A DNA stretch of 15,554 nt from Solirubrobacterales bacterium. GTDB lineage: Bacteria; Actinomycetota; Thermoleophilia; Solirubrobacterales; Solirubrobacteraceae. The DNA lies in the NCBI GenBank assembly GCA_025964065.1, contig JAOPZO010000188.1, forward strand, positions 1-15,554, in the 5' to 3' direction. Below are positions 6,850 through 12,885 of this stretch, piece by piece (position 1 is the stretch's first letter; the number at the start of each line of letters is the position of its first letter). The position numbers were made by a program, and so were the translations under genes. Below the pieces are notes generated by a model. The model searched no databases, was not told the DNA's origin, and saw nothing but the letters and a program-made list of their open reading frames with translations.

Positions 6850-6872
6850 GACGCCCCGGGGTCCGGGGCGTC
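6850..6872 (-). terminator. Terminator-like hairpin after the AraC-type gene
   Basis: GACGCCCCGG (6850-6859) and CCGGGGCGTC (6863-6872) are perfect 10-bp arms around a 3-nt loop. It lies in the 161-bp gap between the end of the AraC-type gene (6901) and the promoter of ctaC, so it would insulate the caa3 operon from upstream transcription. There is no T-run. The rest of the gap holds only the ctaC promoter region. Confidence 0.55.
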
Positions 6873-6900
6873 GGGTCCTGCTGCGGGACTGTCAGGAGGC

Positions 6901-7296
6901 CTACGCGGCCTGCTGGATCCCGACCGCCGACGAGTCCGGCGCGGCGCCGAAGCGGCGGCTCGCGCGGAAGTCGGACGGTGCGAGGCCGTGGTGACGGCGG
7001 AAGGCCTTCGCGAACTGCGCGGGCTGGCGGTAGCCGACGCGGTGGGCGACCTCGCGTACGGTGAGCCCGCGCGCCTGGAGCATCTCGGCCGCACGGTCCA
7101 TCCGGACGGCGGTGAGGTGCTCGCGGAAGGTGGTCCGCCCGATCTCCGCGTAGGCGCGCTGCAGCTGCCGACGCGAGGAGGCGACCCGGCGGGCGATGTC
7201 GTCGAGCGAGAGGTCCGACTGGAACTCGCCCTCCACGATCGCGACCGCATCCTCGTAGAGGCTGGTCCTGTGACGAATGGTTGCCGGTCGCTGCAT
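6901..7296 (-). CDS. Stand-alone AraC-family DNA-binding protein
   Basis: From ATG 7296 this is a 131-residue protein made of little more than the AraC/XylS DNA-binding domain. The first helix-turn-helix is about residues 30-51 (LSLDDIARRVASSRRQLQRAY). The second, about 79-100, carries the family signature VAHRVGYRQPAQFAKAFRR, followed by GLAPSDFR. No ligand-binding or dimerisation domain is present, as in SoxS/MarA-size regulators. The frame runs open further upstream to 7431, but that part is low-complexity Arg/Ser-rich and overlaps the region before the CBS gene, so I prefer ATG 7296. It lies upstream of and on the same strand as the caa3 operon, separated by a hairpin, and divergent from the CBS gene. 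It is a candidate regulator of either; the target is inferred from location only. Confidence 0.85.
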   Translation of the reverse strand: MQRPATIRHRTSLYEDAVAIVEGEFQSDLSLDDIARRVASSRRQLQRAYAEIGRTTFREHLTAVRMDRAAEMLQARGLTVREVAHRVGYRQPAQFAKAFRRHHGLAPSDFRASRRFGAAPDSSAVGIQQAA

Positions 7297-7329
7297 GTCC
7301 CTTGATACGCCGGTCCCGCGGTCGGAGGA

Positions 7330-7356
7330 TGACCTGGGGGCTGACCTCCCGTCAGC
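7330..7356. promoter_or_regulatory. Candidate operator: inverted and direct repeats
   Basis: In the 173-bp divergent gap between the AraC-type and CBS genes, GCTGAC (7340-7345) and GTCAGC (7351-7356) form a perfect dyad around CTCCC. TGACCT also occurs twice in direct orientation 12 bp apart (7330-7335, 7342-7347). Direct repeats at about one helical turn suit AraC-type monomer binding. This is a sequence observation only; binding is not shown. Confidence 0.35.
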
Positions 7357-7396
7357 TTGGCGCGTTCGCACTCGACACGTCAAGGGGTGTCCGGTA

Positions 7397-7406
7397 CGTT
7401 CGAACG
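7397..7406. promoter_or_regulatory. 10-bp perfect palindrome CGTTCGAACG
   Basis: This AT-containing palindrome stands out in a very GC-rich intergenic region, 63 bp before the CBS gene start. It could be an operator for a dimeric regulator. No copy was noticed before the other oxidase genes. Confidence 0.3.
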
Positions 7407-7469
7407 ACGGTCCATGAGGCGTTCCGCACAAGGGCCGACTGCGAGAAGCGACGATGGAGGACGGCGACG

Positions 7470-7886
7470 ATGCGGGTTCGTGACGGCATGAGCACGGTGG
7501 TCCTGACCGTGGGGCCGGGGCACACCCTACGGGCGGCGGCCAGGTTGATGGCCGAGCGCAAGGTGGGGGCGGCCGTGGTGATGGACCCGGACCAGGCCGG
7601 GCCGGGCATCCTCACGGAGCGCGACGTCCTCGTCTCGATCGGTCGCGGCGAGGACCCGGACACGGAGCTCGTCGGGGACCACCTCACGTCCGACGTCGTC
7701 TTCGCGGAGCCCGACTGGCCGCTCGAGGACGCGGCCGGCGCGATGGTCCGCGGCGGCTTCCGCCACCTCATCGTCACGGAGCGCGGTGAGATCGCGGGGG
7801 TCCTGTCCGTCCGCGACGTCGTCCGGTGCTGGACGGGGGACGGCGCGACCTGCGACGTCCCGACCGCCATGGGCTCCGGGACCTAG
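7470..7886 (+). CDS. Two-CBS-domain protein
   Basis: This 138-residue cytoplasmic protein consists of a CBS pair (Bateman module). CBS1 is about residues 3-60 (DGMSTVVLTV start, GILTERDVL end) and CBS2 about 66-122 (VGDHLTSDV start, GVLSVRDVV end). Such modules bind adenosine nucleotides or related ligands and report energy state. No enzyme or transporter domain is attached, so it probably acts by contacting a partner. The start at ATG 7470 is fixed by a strong GGAGGA ribosome binding site (7456-7461) 8 nt upstream, unlike many neighbours that lack one. It is the only plus-strand gene between the two oxidase units and is divergent from the AraC-type gene. A sensory link to respiration is inference. 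Confidence 0.88.
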   Translation: MRVRDGMSTVVLTVGPGHTLRAAARLMAERKVGAAVVMDPDQAGPGILTERDVLVSIGRGEDPDTELVGDHLTSDVVFAEPDWPLEDAAGAMVRGGFRHLIVTERGEIAGVLSVRDVVRCWTGDGATCDVPTAMGSGT

Positions 7887-7900
7887 GACCGGCCGCGGGT

Positions 7901-7923
7901 CGCGCTCCCGGGGGGGGAGCGCG
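7901..7923. terminator. Bidirectional terminator-like hairpin
   Basis: CGCGCTCCC (7901-7909) and GGGAGCGCG (7915-7923) are perfect 9-bp arms around a five-G loop. It lies in the 49-bp gap between the converging ends of the CBS gene (7886) and the 77-residue membrane protein gene (7936), where it can serve both strands. There is no T-run. Confidence 0.6.
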
Positions 7924-7935
7924 GTCCGCCGGCTG

Positions 7936-8169
7936 CTAGTGGTGCGCGTGCTCCGCGGGGAGCTCGTCGAACTCCTTGCGGGCGTCGCGGATCCAGCCGT
8001 AGAGCATCGCGACGCTCAGCAGGACGCCGGCGACCACGAGGACGATCGACGTGGTGACGCCGACGATCGCGACGGTCAAGCCGACGGAGAGGCCGAGGGG
8101 CTGCAGCGAGCCGCCGGGGAGGTGGATCTCCTCGCCGGCCGGCGGGACGTCCTTCTCGAGGCCGCTCAT
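7936..8169 (-). CDS. Small membrane protein, possible cytochrome oxidase subunit IV-like
   Basis: This 77-residue protein starts at ATG 8169, which overlaps the preceding microprotein stop as ATGA, a translational coupling arrangement. The N-terminal 22 residues are soluble and contain EEIHLPGGSLQPLGL, a motif type I associate with subunit IV-like parts of bacterial oxidases (from memory). Residues about 26-60 form a hydrophobic stretch long enough for two short helices, followed by a charged helix WIRDARKEFDELP and a His-rich end. It closes the A1 oxidase unit (ctaC-ctaD-ctaB-microprotein-this gene) just before a bidirectional hairpin. It is most likely a small structural subunit of the A1 oxidase. 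A longer upstream start would cover the microprotein and is rejected. Confidence 0.75.
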   Translation of the reverse strand: MSGLEKDVPPAGEEIHLPGGSLQPLGLSVGLTVAIVGVTTSIVLVVAGVLLSVAMLYGWIRDARKEFDELPAEHAHH

Positions 8170-8276
8170 GCGACGTAGATGAGGGCGGCGACGAAGGTCA
8201 TGCCGAACATGAAGAAGCACACGGCCGTCGTGATGAGGCCGGCGCGGATGTTCTTTCGGGCGAGGTTCTTGTCCAT
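8166..8276 (-). CDS. 36-residue single-span membrane microprotein after ctaB
   Basis: ATG 8276 opens a 36-codon frame 22 nt after the ctaB stop; its TGA overlaps the next gene's ATG (ATGA). The head MDKNLARKNIRAGL is basic, followed by one hydrophobic helix (about residues 13-35, containing FFMFGMTFVAALIY). The positive-inside pattern predicts an N-in, C-out single span. A TAGAAT box, close to the consensus -10, lies 9 nt before the ATG. The pattern of a basic Asn/Arg head, Gly-Leu, then a Phe-rich helix recalls the very short 'cytochrome oxidase small assembly protein' found in cox clusters of other bacteria; homology is not shown. The likely role is assembly or a small subunit of the A1 oxidase. 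Confidence 0.75.
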   Translation of the reverse strand: MDKNLARKNIRAGLITTAVCFFMFGMTFVAALIYVA

Positions 8277-8285
8277 GAGGTCTCG

Positions 8286-8291
8286 ATTCTA
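8286..8291 (-). promoter_or_regulatory. -10-like hexamer TAGAAT inside the A1 oxidase unit
   Basis: TAGAAT matches five of six bases of TATAAT and lies 9 nt before the microprotein ATG at 8276, in the 22-nt gap after ctaB. It could give the two small membrane genes their own transcript. No clear -35 was found. Confidence 0.4.
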
Positions 8292-8298
8292 CGGACGG

Positions 8299-9204
8299 TC
8301 AGAGCTTGGCGTCGGCCACCATCGCGAGGAACAGCAGCGCGAGGTAGGCCAGGGAGAAGAGATAGAGGCGCAGCGCGGTCTTCCGGTCGGCGCGGCGGTA
8401 CAGCGCCACGGCGCCCGCGATGAACCCCGCGCCCAGGGCGAGCGAGGACACGAGGTAGATCGTGCCGAAGCCGCCCGCGCAGAACGGGAGCTGCGTCACG
8501 GCGTACAGGAGGATCGTGTACAGCAGGATCTGCTTGCGGGTCTCGTCCTCGCCGCGGACCACGCTGAGCATGGGCACGCCGACCTTCGCGTACTCCTCCT
8601 TCATCAGGATGGAGAGCGCCCAGAAGTGGGGCGGGGTCCAGAAGAAGACGATCGCGAAGAGGTAGATCGCGGTCCCGGAGATCGAGCCGGTCGTCGCCGC
8701 CCAGCCCACGAGGGGCGGCACGGCGCCCGCGGCGCCGCCGATGACGATGTTCTGCGGCGTGCGGCGCTTGAGCCACACGGTGTAGACGAAGACGTAGCCC
8801 AGGAACCCCGAGAAGCTCAGGGTGGCGGCGAGCAGGTTGACCTGCGACCACAGGAGCAGGAAGCCGAGCGCGGCGAGGGTGCAGCCGTAGACGAGCGCCG
8901 CCGTGGGGGCGATGCGGCCCGAGGGGACGGGCCGGTCCGCCGTCCGCGCCATCGCGAGGTCGATGTCGCGGTCGTACCAGTGGTTCACCGCGCCGGCGCC
9001 GCCTGCGCTCAGGTAGCCCCCGAGGCAGGTGAGGAGGATCAGCCCGAGCGACGGGGAGCCCGCCACGAGCATCGTCGTCGCCGTGGTGAACAGCAGCAGC
9101 GACTGTACCTTCGGCTTCGTCAGCTCGAGGTAGTCGGCCAGGAGCTGCCGGACGGCACTGCGCCCGGGGGCGAGTGCCGCGGCGTTCGCGGTGGAGGCCT
9201 CCAT
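8299..9204 (-). CDS. ctaB: Heme O synthase (protoheme IX farnesyltransferase)
   Basis: This 301-residue UbiA-superfamily membrane enzyme transfers a farnesyl group to heme b to make heme O, the precursor of the heme A used by both oxidases here. The first Asp-rich prenyl-diphosphate/Mg site is N74-HWYD78-RDID82 followed by M85-A-RT-ADRP (NxxxDxxxDxxMxRTxxRP family motif). The second conserved region WTPPHFWALSI (189-199) and EEYAKVGVPMLS (203-214) are both intact. About nine hydrophobic segments are visible and the length is normal. The gene lies 28 nt after ctaD of the A1 unit, with a TAGGGT box 8 nt before its ATG. Heme A synthase (ctaA), needed for the next step, is not in the window. Confidence 0.95.
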   Translation of the reverse strand: MEASTANAAALAPGRSAVRQLLADYLELTKPKVQSLLLFTTATTMLVAGSPSLGLILLTCLGGYLSAGGAGAVNHWYDRDIDLAMARTADRPVPSGRIAPTAALVYGCTLAALGFLLLWSQVNLLAATLSFSGFLGYVFVYTVWLKRRTPQNIVIGGAAGAVPPLVGWAATTGSISGTAIYLFAIVFFWTPPHFWALSILMKEEYAKVGVPMLSVVRGEDETRKQILLYTILLYAVTQLPFCAGGFGTIYLVSSLALGAGFIAGAVALYRRADRKTALRLYLFSLAYLALLFLAMVADAKL

Positions 9205-9212
9205 TGCGCCCG

Positions 9213-9218
9213 ACCCTA
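9213..9218 (-). promoter_or_regulatory. -10-like hexamer TAGGGT of ctaB
   Basis: TAGGGT lies 8 nt before the ATG at 9204 in the 28-nt gap after ctaD. It would give ctaB a near-leaderless transcript separate from the ctaC-ctaD message. The -35 region is not convincing, so this is weaker than the boxes in front of free-standing genes. Confidence 0.35.
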
Positions 9219-9232
9219 CCGAGACGGCAGCC

Positions 9233-10978
9233 CTACGAGGGCTGCAGGCCCTGCTCGGGCGCGGTGCTCGCCGAGGCGACGGGGACCCGCGGCTCCAGGG
9301 ACTCGCCCTGGCGGGCGATCTGGCGACGGATGTCCTTCATCGGCTCCACGGAGCGGATGCGCGGCACGGAGTCGAAGTTGTTCGCCGGCGGGGGCGACTG
9401 CGTGTACCACTCGAGCGTGTTGCCCTTCCACGGGTCGGGGCCCGCGATGGCGCCCTTCTTGAGCGAGACGTACACGTTGACGACGGTCACGCCGATGCCG
9501 AGCGCGAGGATGAACGACCCGACGGTGGAGATCAGGTTGTACAGCTCGAGGTTGCCGACGTCGTCGTACTCGTAGATCCGGCGGGGCATGCCGTCGAGGC
9601 CGATGGCGTGCTGGACGAAGAACGTCGTGTGGAAGCCGACCAGCATGAGCCAGAACGACGCCTTGCCGAGGCCCTCGCCGAGCATCCGCCCCGTGATCTT
9701 CGGGAACCAGAAGTAGATCCCGGCGAAGATCGTGAACACGGAGCCGCCGACGAGCACGTAGTGCAGGTGGGCGACGACGAAGTACGTGTCGGTGAGCTGC
9801 CAGTCGACGGGGAACACGGCGAGGAACACGCCGGTGATGCCGCCGATGAGGAACGTCCCGATGAAGCCGGCGCAGAACAGCAGCGGCGTCTTGTACTCGA
9901 TCGTGCCGCGCCAGAGCGTGGCGATCCAGTTGAAGATCTTCACCCCCGTGGGCACCGCGATGAGGAACGAGCTCATCATGAAGAACACGAGGACGATCGT
10001 CGGGGACGGGGTCGCGAACATGTGGTGCGCCCACACGAGCAGGCCCAGGAACGCGATGACCACCGTGGCCGCCGCGATCGCCTTGTAGCCGAAGATCGGC
10101 TTGCGGGCGAACACCGGGAGGATCTCCGAGACGATCCCGAAGCCCGGCAGGATCATGATGTAGACCTCGGGGTGGCCGAAGAACCAGAACAGGTGCTGCC
10201 ACAGGAGCGGCGAGCCACCCGACGACGGGTCGTAGAAGTGGGTCCCGAAGTGGCGGTCGGTCAGCAGCAGCGTGACCGCGCCCGCGATGACCGGCAGCGC
10301 GAGGATCAGCAGGATCGCGTAGGTCAGGATCGCCCAGCAGAACAGGGGCAGGCGGCCCCAGCCCATGCCGGGGGCGCGCATGTTCGCGATCGTCGCGTAG
10401 AAGTTGATCGCGCCGACGAGCGACGAGATGCCGGTGAGGTGGATCAGGAAGATCCACGCGTCGACGCCGGCGGTCGGCAGGTAGTTCGACGAGCTCAGCG
10501 GCGAGTAGCAGGTCCAGCCGCACTCGGGCGGGGAGAAGAAGATCGAGCCGTAGAAGACGACCCCGCCGAGCAGGAGCATCCAGAACGACATCGCGTTGAG
10601 CTTCGGGAACGCCATGTCCCGGGCCCCGATCATCAGCGGCACGAGGTAGTTGCCGAAGCCGGCCATGATCGGCACGACGAACAGGAAGATCATCGTCGTC
10701 CCGTGCATCGTGAACAGCTCGTTGTACGTCTGCGGCGTGAGCAGCGTGTTGTTCGCCTGGGCCAGCTGCAGACGGATCAGCAGCGCCTCGACACCCCCGA
10801 GGATGAAGAAGACGAAGGTCAGGACCAGGTACATGATCCCGATCTTCTTGTGATCGGTCGTGGTCACCCAGGAGGTCCAGCCCGTGTTGGGCTTCTCGAC
10901 CTTGTGGGCGACGATCTGGGGGAGCGAGCGCGCGGCGACCGCGTGGGTCGTCGTCGGCGGGAGTTCGGTGGTAGCCAT
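9233..10978 (-). CDS. ctaD: Cytochrome c oxidase subunit I, type A1 (GHPEVY)
   Basis: This 581-residue subunit of an aa3-type oxidase has the normal bacterial length and begins TDHKKIGIMY at residues 41-50. The ligand set is complete: H92 and H406 (heme a), H404 (heme a3), and H269, H318 and H319 (CuB), with cross-linked Y273. The D-channel is of the classic A1 kind, with D121 and N128 (GARDMAFPKLN) and E271 in GHPEVY; the K-channel lysine is K347. The C-terminal tail after about residue 545 is soluble and charged. It lies 23 nt after ctaC and 28 nt before ctaB. Upstream of ATG 10978 the frame stays open through ctaC, but that is coding shadow. It differs clearly from the A2 subunit I at 3702-5609, so the two are old paralogues rather than a recent duplication. 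Confidence 0.96.
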   Translation of the reverse strand: MATTELPPTTTHAVAARSLPQIVAHKVEKPNTGWTSWVTTTDHKKIGIMYLVLTFVFFILGGVEALLIRLQLAQANNTLLTPQTYNELFTMHGTTMIFLFVVPIMAGFGNYLVPLMIGARDMAFPKLNAMSFWMLLLGGVVFYGSIFFSPPECGWTCYSPLSSSNYLPTAGVDAWIFLIHLTGISSLVGAINFYATIANMRAPGMGWGRLPLFCWAILTYAILLILALPVIAGAVTLLLTDRHFGTHFYDPSSGGSPLLWQHLFWFFGHPEVYIMILPGFGIVSEILPVFARKPIFGYKAIAAATVVIAFLGLLVWAHHMFATPSPTIVLVFFMMSSFLIAVPTGVKIFNWIATLWRGTIEYKTPLLFCAGFIGTFLIGGITGVFLAVFPVDWQLTDTYFVVAHLHYVLVGGSVFTIFAGIYFWFPKITGRMLGEGLGKASFWLMLVGFHTTFFVQHAIGLDGMPRRIYEYDDVGNLELYNLISTVGSFILALGIGVTVVNVYVSLKKGAIAGPDPWKGNTLEWYTQSPPPANNFDSVPRIRSVEPMKDIRRQIARQGESLEPRVPVASASTAPEQGLQPS

Positions 10979-11001
10979 GGGAAGTCTGTCTCTCTCCGTC
11001 G

Positions 11002-11961
11002 TTACGGAAGTTCGGTCTCGACGGCGGAATCGGTTCGGGAGGCGTCGGGCTGCTGGGCGGCCGGGGCCTCGACCTGCTTGCGCTGCGCGGCGGCGGCGTC
11101 GTCGGCGGCCTTCGTGTCCTGCTTGCGCCGGGCGATGAACGCCTCGAAGTCGGCGGGGCTCACGGCCCGGACCCGCGCGGTCATGTTCGCGTGGTTGCGG
11201 CCGCAGAGCTCGGCGCACTGGCCCGTGAAGGTCTTGCCCTCCATCGCCTTCGGCACCTTGAACCAGGTGTAGTTCGTGTAGCCCGGAATCGCGTCGAACT
11301 TGCCGCCGAGCGCCGGGATCCACCACGAGTGGGCGACGTCCTGGGCCTCGATGTCGAGCGTGACCGTCGTCTCCGTGGGGACGACCATCTCCTCGTAGGA
11401 GAAGGGGTTGTTCAGCGTGTTCGTGTCGCCGTCGGGGTACGTGTAGCGCCAGAGGTACTGCTGGCCGTTGACCCTGATGTTCAGCGACTTGCCGTTCGGC
11501 GGCAGCTGCTTCGACGGGCCGGAGGCGACGAGCACGCCCGGAGCCACACCGCTCGAAGCCGCGAGGTTCAGGCCCTCGGAGCCCGAGTTCTCCGGGTTGC
11601 GGATGCTCGGCAGCGTGATGAACGTCGCGACGGCGATCACGATGACGATGACCGCGGCGCCGATCGTCCAGCCGATCTCCAGGCGCGTGTTGCCGCGGAT
11701 CTGCGCGGCGACGGCGCCCTTGCGGGCCTTGAACTTGAAGAGGGAGTAGAAGAGCGCGCCCTCGACGCCGAAGAACACGACCGCGGCGATCACGAGGACG
11801 AACTTGTAGAGGTTGTCGATCGCGTCGGCGTTCGAGGACCCTCCGCTCTCTGGCGTCCAGAAGTCGGCGGCGGCGACGCCGGGGAGCAGGAGGGTGAGCG
11901 CGACGGCGGCAGCGGCGGCGAACCACAGGCTGCGGCGGTGGCGGGCGGGGGCGTTCGTCAT
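11002..11961 (-). CDS. ctaC: Cytochrome c oxidase subunit II, CuA only
   Basis: From ATG 11961 this is a 319-residue subunit with an N-terminal signal-like helix (about 11-31, basic head APARHRR), then two membrane helices (about 52-73 and 97-118) and a cupredoxin domain. CuA ligands are all present: H211, C249, E251, C253, H257 and M260 (CAELCGRNHANM). The C-terminus (about 278-319) is a charged, Ala/Gln-rich tail with no CxxCH, so unlike the second ctaC it has no fused heme and needs an external donor. A GTG at 11991 would add 10 residues, but a -10-like TACACT (11986-11981) lies downstream of it, favouring ATG 11961. It follows the crotonase-family gene by 62 bp and heads the A1 unit. Confidence 0.93.
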   Translation of the reverse strand: MTNAPARHRRSLWFAAAAAVALTLLLPGVAAADFWTPESGGSSNADAIDNLYKFVLVIAAVVFFGVEGALFYSLFKFKARKGAVAAQIRGNTRLEIGWTIGAAVIVIVIAVATFITLPSIRNPENSGSEGLNLAASSGVAPGVLVASGPSKQLPPNGKSLNIRVNGQQYLWRYTYPDGDTNTLNNPFSYEEMVVPTETTVTLDIEAQDVAHSWWIPALGGKFDAIPGYTNYTWFKVPKAMEGKTFTGQCAELCGRNHANMTARVRAVSPADFEAFIARRKQDTKAADDAAAAQRKQVEAPAAQQPDASRTDSAVETELP

Positions 11962-11980
11962 GGGACCCAAAGCGGGGCGG

Positions 11981-11986
11981 AGTGTA
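11981..11986 (-). promoter_or_regulatory. -10-like hexamer TACACT of the A1 oxidase unit
   Basis: TACACT lies 19 nt before the ATG at 11961, which would leave a 5' leader of about a dozen bases. It differs from the other boxes here by having a leader and no TAG core. The -35 region (near 12004-12009) is weak. Confidence 0.35.
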
Positions 11987-12023
11987 TTCACGGTTCAGCT
12001 CGAGACGGTCGAATGCGGCACGT

Positions 12024-12839
12024 TCAACTCCCCTGGAACGAAGGCTGGCGCTTCTGCACGAACGCCATGGCCCCTTCCACGAAGTCGCTGGATCCTGCCA
12101 TTTCCGCCTGCAAGGTGGCTTCCAGCTCGAGCTGCGCCTCCATTCGGCCCTGCATCCACGCGTTGAGCTGGCGCTTCGTGCCCGCGTACGAGCGGGTGGG
12201 TCCGGCGGCCAGACGGCCAGCCAGGGCCTCGCTCTCCGGCCCGAGCGCGTCGTCGGGGTACACCCGGTTGACGAGGCCCCACTCGAGCGCCTTGGGGGCG
12301 GGGAGCTTCTCGCCGAGCATCGCGAGCTCGGCCGCGCGCGTGAAGCCGATCCGGTTCGGGACGAAGACGGAGGAGCCGCCGTCGGGAACCAACCCGATGT
12401 TCACGAAGGCCAGGAGGAAGTAGCTGCTCTCGGCCGCGAGGACGAGGTCGGCGCTCAGCGCCAGGGAGAGGCCGATGCCCACCGCGCCGCCGTGGACGGC
12501 GGAGACCACGGGCTTCTCCATGGTCCGCAGGCCGCGGATGATCGGGTGGTAGCGCTCCGTCAGGACCCGGAGGACGTCGGGGCGGCCCTCGGGCGTGACG
12601 GGCTGGTTCCGGTCCTTGAGGTCGGCGCCTGAGGAGAACCCCGGGCCCGCGCCCGTGAGGAGGACGCAGCGCACCTCGGGGTCGGTCGCCGTCGCCTCGA
12701 CGGCGGCCAGGAGATCGCTCCCGAACTGCTGGTTCCAGGCGTTCCGGGTCTCCGGGCGGTTCAGCTCGATCTTCGCGACGCCGCCCGCGCGGTGCAGGTT
12801 CACCGTCTCGTAGGCGTGGACCAGCTCGTACTCGCTCAT
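12024..12839 (-). CDS. Enoyl-CoA hydratase/isomerase (crotonase) family protein, PaaG-like
   Basis: This is a 271-residue cytoplasmic enzyme of normal length. The oxyanion-hole segments of the family are clear: FSSGADL (68-74) and HGGAVGIGL (116-124). The first classical hydratase glutamate position is occupied by F145 (LAFVNIGL), while an aspartate follows in G149-LVPDGG, as in isomerases of the PaaG type; E171 may match the second glutamate. It is therefore more likely an acyl-CoA isomerase than a standard enoyl-CoA hydratase, but the substrate is unknown. It is upstream of ctaC on the same strand with a 62-bp gap and diverges from the amidotransferase gene with a 46-bp gap. A TAGGAT box 7 nt before ATG 12839 supports this start. 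Confidence 0.9.
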   Translation of the reverse strand: MSEYELVHAYETVNLHRAGGVAKIELNRPETRNAWNQQFGSDLLAAVEATATDPEVRCVLLTGAGPGFSSGADLKDRNQPVTPEGRPDVLRVLTERYHPIIRGLRTMEKPVVSAVHGGAVGIGLSLALSADLVLAAESSYFLLAFVNIGLVPDGGSSVFVPNRIGFTRAAELAMLGEKLPAPKALEWGLVNRVYPDDALGPESEALAGRLAAGPTRSYAGTKRQLNAWMQGRMEAQLELEATLQAEMAGSSDFVEGAMAFVQKRQPSFQGS

Positions 12840-12846
12840 GGCGGCG

Positions 12847-12852
12847 ATCCTA
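12847..12852 (-). promoter_or_regulatory. -10-like hexamer TAGGAT of the crotonase-family gene
   Basis: TAGGAT lies 7 nt before ATG 12839 (spacer CGCCGCC) with no ribosome binding site, as in leaderless genes. It is mirrored by TAGCCT at the same distance before the divergent gene. Confidence 0.5.
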
Positions 12853-12872
12853 CGACCGCCCGCGGCGCCACC

Positions 12873-12878
12873 TAGCCT
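12873..12878 (+). promoter_or_regulatory. -10-like hexamer TAGCCT of the amidotransferase gene
   Basis: TAGCCT lies 7 nt before ATG 12886 (spacer CCCTCTC, no Shine-Dalgarno). Its -35 region would overlap that of the divergent crotonase-family promoter because only 46 bp separate the two start codons. Confidence 0.5.
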
Positions 12879-12885
12879 CCCTCTC

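Noticed and set aside
5610..7250. Open frame upstream of the A2 ctaD that could make it a 1182-residue protein
   Set aside because: The upstream part is a shifted reading of ctaC and of the AraC-type gene, Arg-rich and featureless. ctaC in its own frame has all CuA and heme ligands.
9191..11272. Plus-strand open frame of about 690 codons opposite ctaB, ctaD and ctaC
   Set aside because: Same charged, low-complexity composition without motifs; the opposite strand has intact catalytic residues throughout.
10979..11926. Open frame extending the A1 ctaD upstream through ctaC
   Set aside because: Shadow of ctaC in another frame; ATG 10978 gives the normal CtaD N-terminus.
11962..11991. GTG start at 11991 for the A1 ctaC
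   Set aside because: It adds ten residues before a typical signal-like helix and lies upstream of the -10-like TACACT, so it would not be on the transcript.
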